DNA of 6,732 bases from the NCBI GenBank assembly GCA_937926025.1, contig CALANQ010000224.1:1-6732 (forward strand), written 5' to 3'. Position numbers and translations under genes: made by a program. Positions 5,533 through 6,732 of the stretch are shown here, piece by piece. The first letter of the stretch is position 1; each line of letters begins with the position of its first letter. The stretch is from an uncultured Acidimicrobiales bacterium. GTDB taxonomy: Bacteria; Actinomycetota; Acidimicrobiia; Acidimicrobiales; Iamiaceae. The notes below the pieces were generated by a model. It was given only the letters and a program-made list of their open reading frames with translations, was not told the DNA's origin and ran no database searches.

Positions 5533-6677
5533 GCCAGACCGACCTTCGCCCAGTAGGTGCCGTCGAGCATCCCGCGCAGGGTGTCGCGGTGGATGATCAT
5601 GTCGTCGAGGTCGGCGGGCTCCACGGCCTCGCCGAAGAGGACGGCCCGCTCGGTGACGCGGCGCATGATCACGCCGTGGCGCATGGCCGAGTACGCGATG
5701 TGCCAGGTGAGGTCGCCGGGTGCGCGGCCGGTGGCCGCCTCGTAGGTGACGGCCAGGTCCTCGGGCCGCATGAAGTCCGGCAGGCCGGGCAGCTCCAGCG
5801 AGGACGAGATGTCCTGGAAGAACAGGTGCAGGTACGCCATCCAGCCCAGGTCGACCTCGGGTGGGGCCACCCCGGCCATCTCCCAGTCGAGGACGGCCGT
5901 GACCTGGAAGTCGACGAACATCATGTTGCCGATGCGGGCGTCGCCCCAGGAGAGGGCGTCAGGGCTGGTGTCGGCGGGCAGGGTCGCCCGCAGCCAGGCG
6001 AAGCACTCGTCGAGCAGCGGCGACCGCTTCTCGCCCACCACCCACTCGTGGTACGCCTCCCACTCGGCCAGGTCGACCCAGTCGCCGGCCGTCGTCCGCC
6101 GCGACGGCGTGATCGGGTGGAGGCCTGCCAGCGCCTCCACCGCCGAGGCCTGGAGCTGCGCCCGCTGGTGCGACGTGGCGCTGTCGACCCAGTTGTCGCC
6201 GAACGTGTAGGGCAGCACGTCGCGGGGCACGTCGCCATCGACGCGGCCCATCACGAAGAACGGCGCCCCGATGAACGAGGCGTCGGCCTCGTACCAGAGC
6301 GTCTCGGGCACCGGCACCTGGGTGGCCTCGGCCACCAGCGACATCACGTCGAACTGCATCGCCAGGTCGTAGGTGGGGAAGACGGGGATCTTGTCGAGCT
6401 CCGGTTCGATGCGGGCCACGCACCGCCGCTCGACCTTCTCGCCGTCGACGTCGTAGCGAGCGGTGAAGAGGATGGTCTCCGACGACATGCCGTTGCCCTC
6501 CGGGGTCACCACCTCGGACACGTGCGGGTCGGCGCCGGGCGGCAGCACCGTGGCCAGCCAGCTCTGGATCCGGCGGCCCAGCTGCTCCGGGTCGCGCGTG
6601 GAGGTGGTGATGTGGTCGGACGGCAGCTCGGCCGGGCCGCCCAGCTTGGCGGCCGGAGCCTCGGGATCGGTCGACAT
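5529..6677 (-). CDS. Phosphotransferase-family protein (APH / choline-kinase-like fold)
   Basis: A 382-residue protein from the ATG at 6677. It has a two-lobed kinase-like layout. An N-lobe has strand-like sequence around E-T-I-L-F-T-A-R-Y and C-V-A-R-I-E-P-E. A linker region contains F-F-V-M-G-R-V-D-G. The catalytic loop is L-S-W244-G-D246-A-R-I-G-N251-M-M-F, followed by the metal-binding stretch V-L-D264-W-E-M-A-G and P-P-E-V-D-L-G-W. In the APH family the catalytic loop is usually HGDxxxxN; here Trp replaces His while the Asp and Asn remain, as in an actinobacterial subfamily often annotated simply as phosphotransferase. Relatives are fused to acyl-CoA dehydrogenases (ACAD10/11), so a hydroxylated small molecule or acyl-CoA is a more likely substrate than an antibiotic. 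An in-frame ATG at 6728 would add 17 Arg-rich residues that look non-coding. A GGAG at 6695-6692 is rather far (14 bases) from the chosen start. The gene is convergent with the imelysin operon and probably unrelated to it. Confidence 0.85.
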   Translation of the reverse strand: MSTDPEAPAAKLGGPAELPSDHITTSTRDPEQLGRRIQSWLATVLPPGADPHVSEVVTPEGNGMSSETILFTARYDVDGEKVERRCVARIEPELDKIPVFPTYDLAMQFDVMSLVAEATQVPVPETLWYEADASFIGAPFFVMGRVDGDVPRDVLPYTFGDNWVDSATSHQRAQLQASAVEALAGLHPITPSRRTTAGDWVDLAEWEAYHEWVVGEKRSPLLDECFAWLRATLPADTSPDALSWGDARIGNMMFVDFQVTAVLDWEMAGVAPPEVDLGWMAYLHLFFQDISSSLELPGLPDFMRPEDLAVTYEAATGRAPGDLTWHIAYSAMRHGVIMRRVTERAVLFGEAVEPADLDDMIIHRDTLRGMLDGTYWAKVGLA

Positions 6678-6732
6678 GAGAACGGGTTCTACTCCGCTGC
6701 GCCGCCGCGTGCGTCGAGTTCCATCCATCTCC

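Noticed and set aside
6679..6690. AGAAC-GG-GTTCT inverted repeat just before the phosphotransferase start, considered as a LexA/SOS box
   Set aside because: Actinobacterial SOS boxes have GAAC and GTTC separated by four bases; here only two separate them, and a 5-base arm can arise by chance.
6678..6728. Earlier in-frame ATG at 6728 for the phosphotransferase
   Set aside because: It would add an Arg-rich 17-residue stretch unlike the rest of the protein; the ATG at 6677 gives a normal family-length start.
1..6732. CRISPR arrays, tRNA or rRNA genes, insertion sequences
   Set aside because: I saw no regularly spaced repeats, no tRNA-like or rRNA-like segments, and no transposase or terminal inverted repeats; nearly all the DNA is accounted for by protein genes.

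Overview
This is a GC-rich, densely packed bacterial window with frequent TTG and GTG starts, 4-base gene overlaps and G/C-biased third codon positions. That points to a high-GC Actinomycetota genome. The class Acidimicrobiia is my best guess from the protein flavour, but the window has no marker that proves it.

Layout. (1) Positions 1-685, minus strand: the start of a TadG-like gene, cut by the window edge, and a complete TadE-like pseudopilin upstream of it. They overlap by GTGA and look like the end of a Tad/Flp pilus locus. (2) 686-871: a non-coding leader with a small helically phased direct repeat. (3) 872-2181, minus: a multi-membrane-span HTTM (vitamin K-dependent gamma-carboxylase-like) gene whose reading frame is broken near 1105-1120. 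The C-terminal part continues in another frame, and part of the family's usual sequence seems to be missing at the break. (4) 2182-2225: a very short divergent intergenic region holding a possible DtxR/IdeR-type iron box (2187-2200) and a good Shine-Dalgarno. (5) 2226-5532, plus: a tight three-gene operon encoding an imelysin-family (M75) lipoprotein, a DUF1111 di-haem cytochrome lipoprotein with two CXXCH motifs, and an unnamed single-pass membrane-anchored protein coupled to it by a GTGA overlap. (6) 5529-6677, minus: an APH-fold phosphotransferase, convergent with the operon and sharing a CTAG stop tetranucleotide with it.

How the genes may work together. Imelysin proteins and DUF1111 di-haem oxidoreductases are known to co-occur in iron-regulated loci of other bacteria. 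Both here are predicted lipoproteins on the outer face of the membrane, so a surface metal-handling/redox module is likely. The divergent HTTM membrane protein and the third, unnamed operon member are candidate extra parts of it. The pilus genes and the phosphotransferase look like unrelated neighbours.

The points most worth a second look are the broken HTTM gene, the composition and possible iron control of the imelysin/DUF1111/unknown operon, and its uncharacterised third member.
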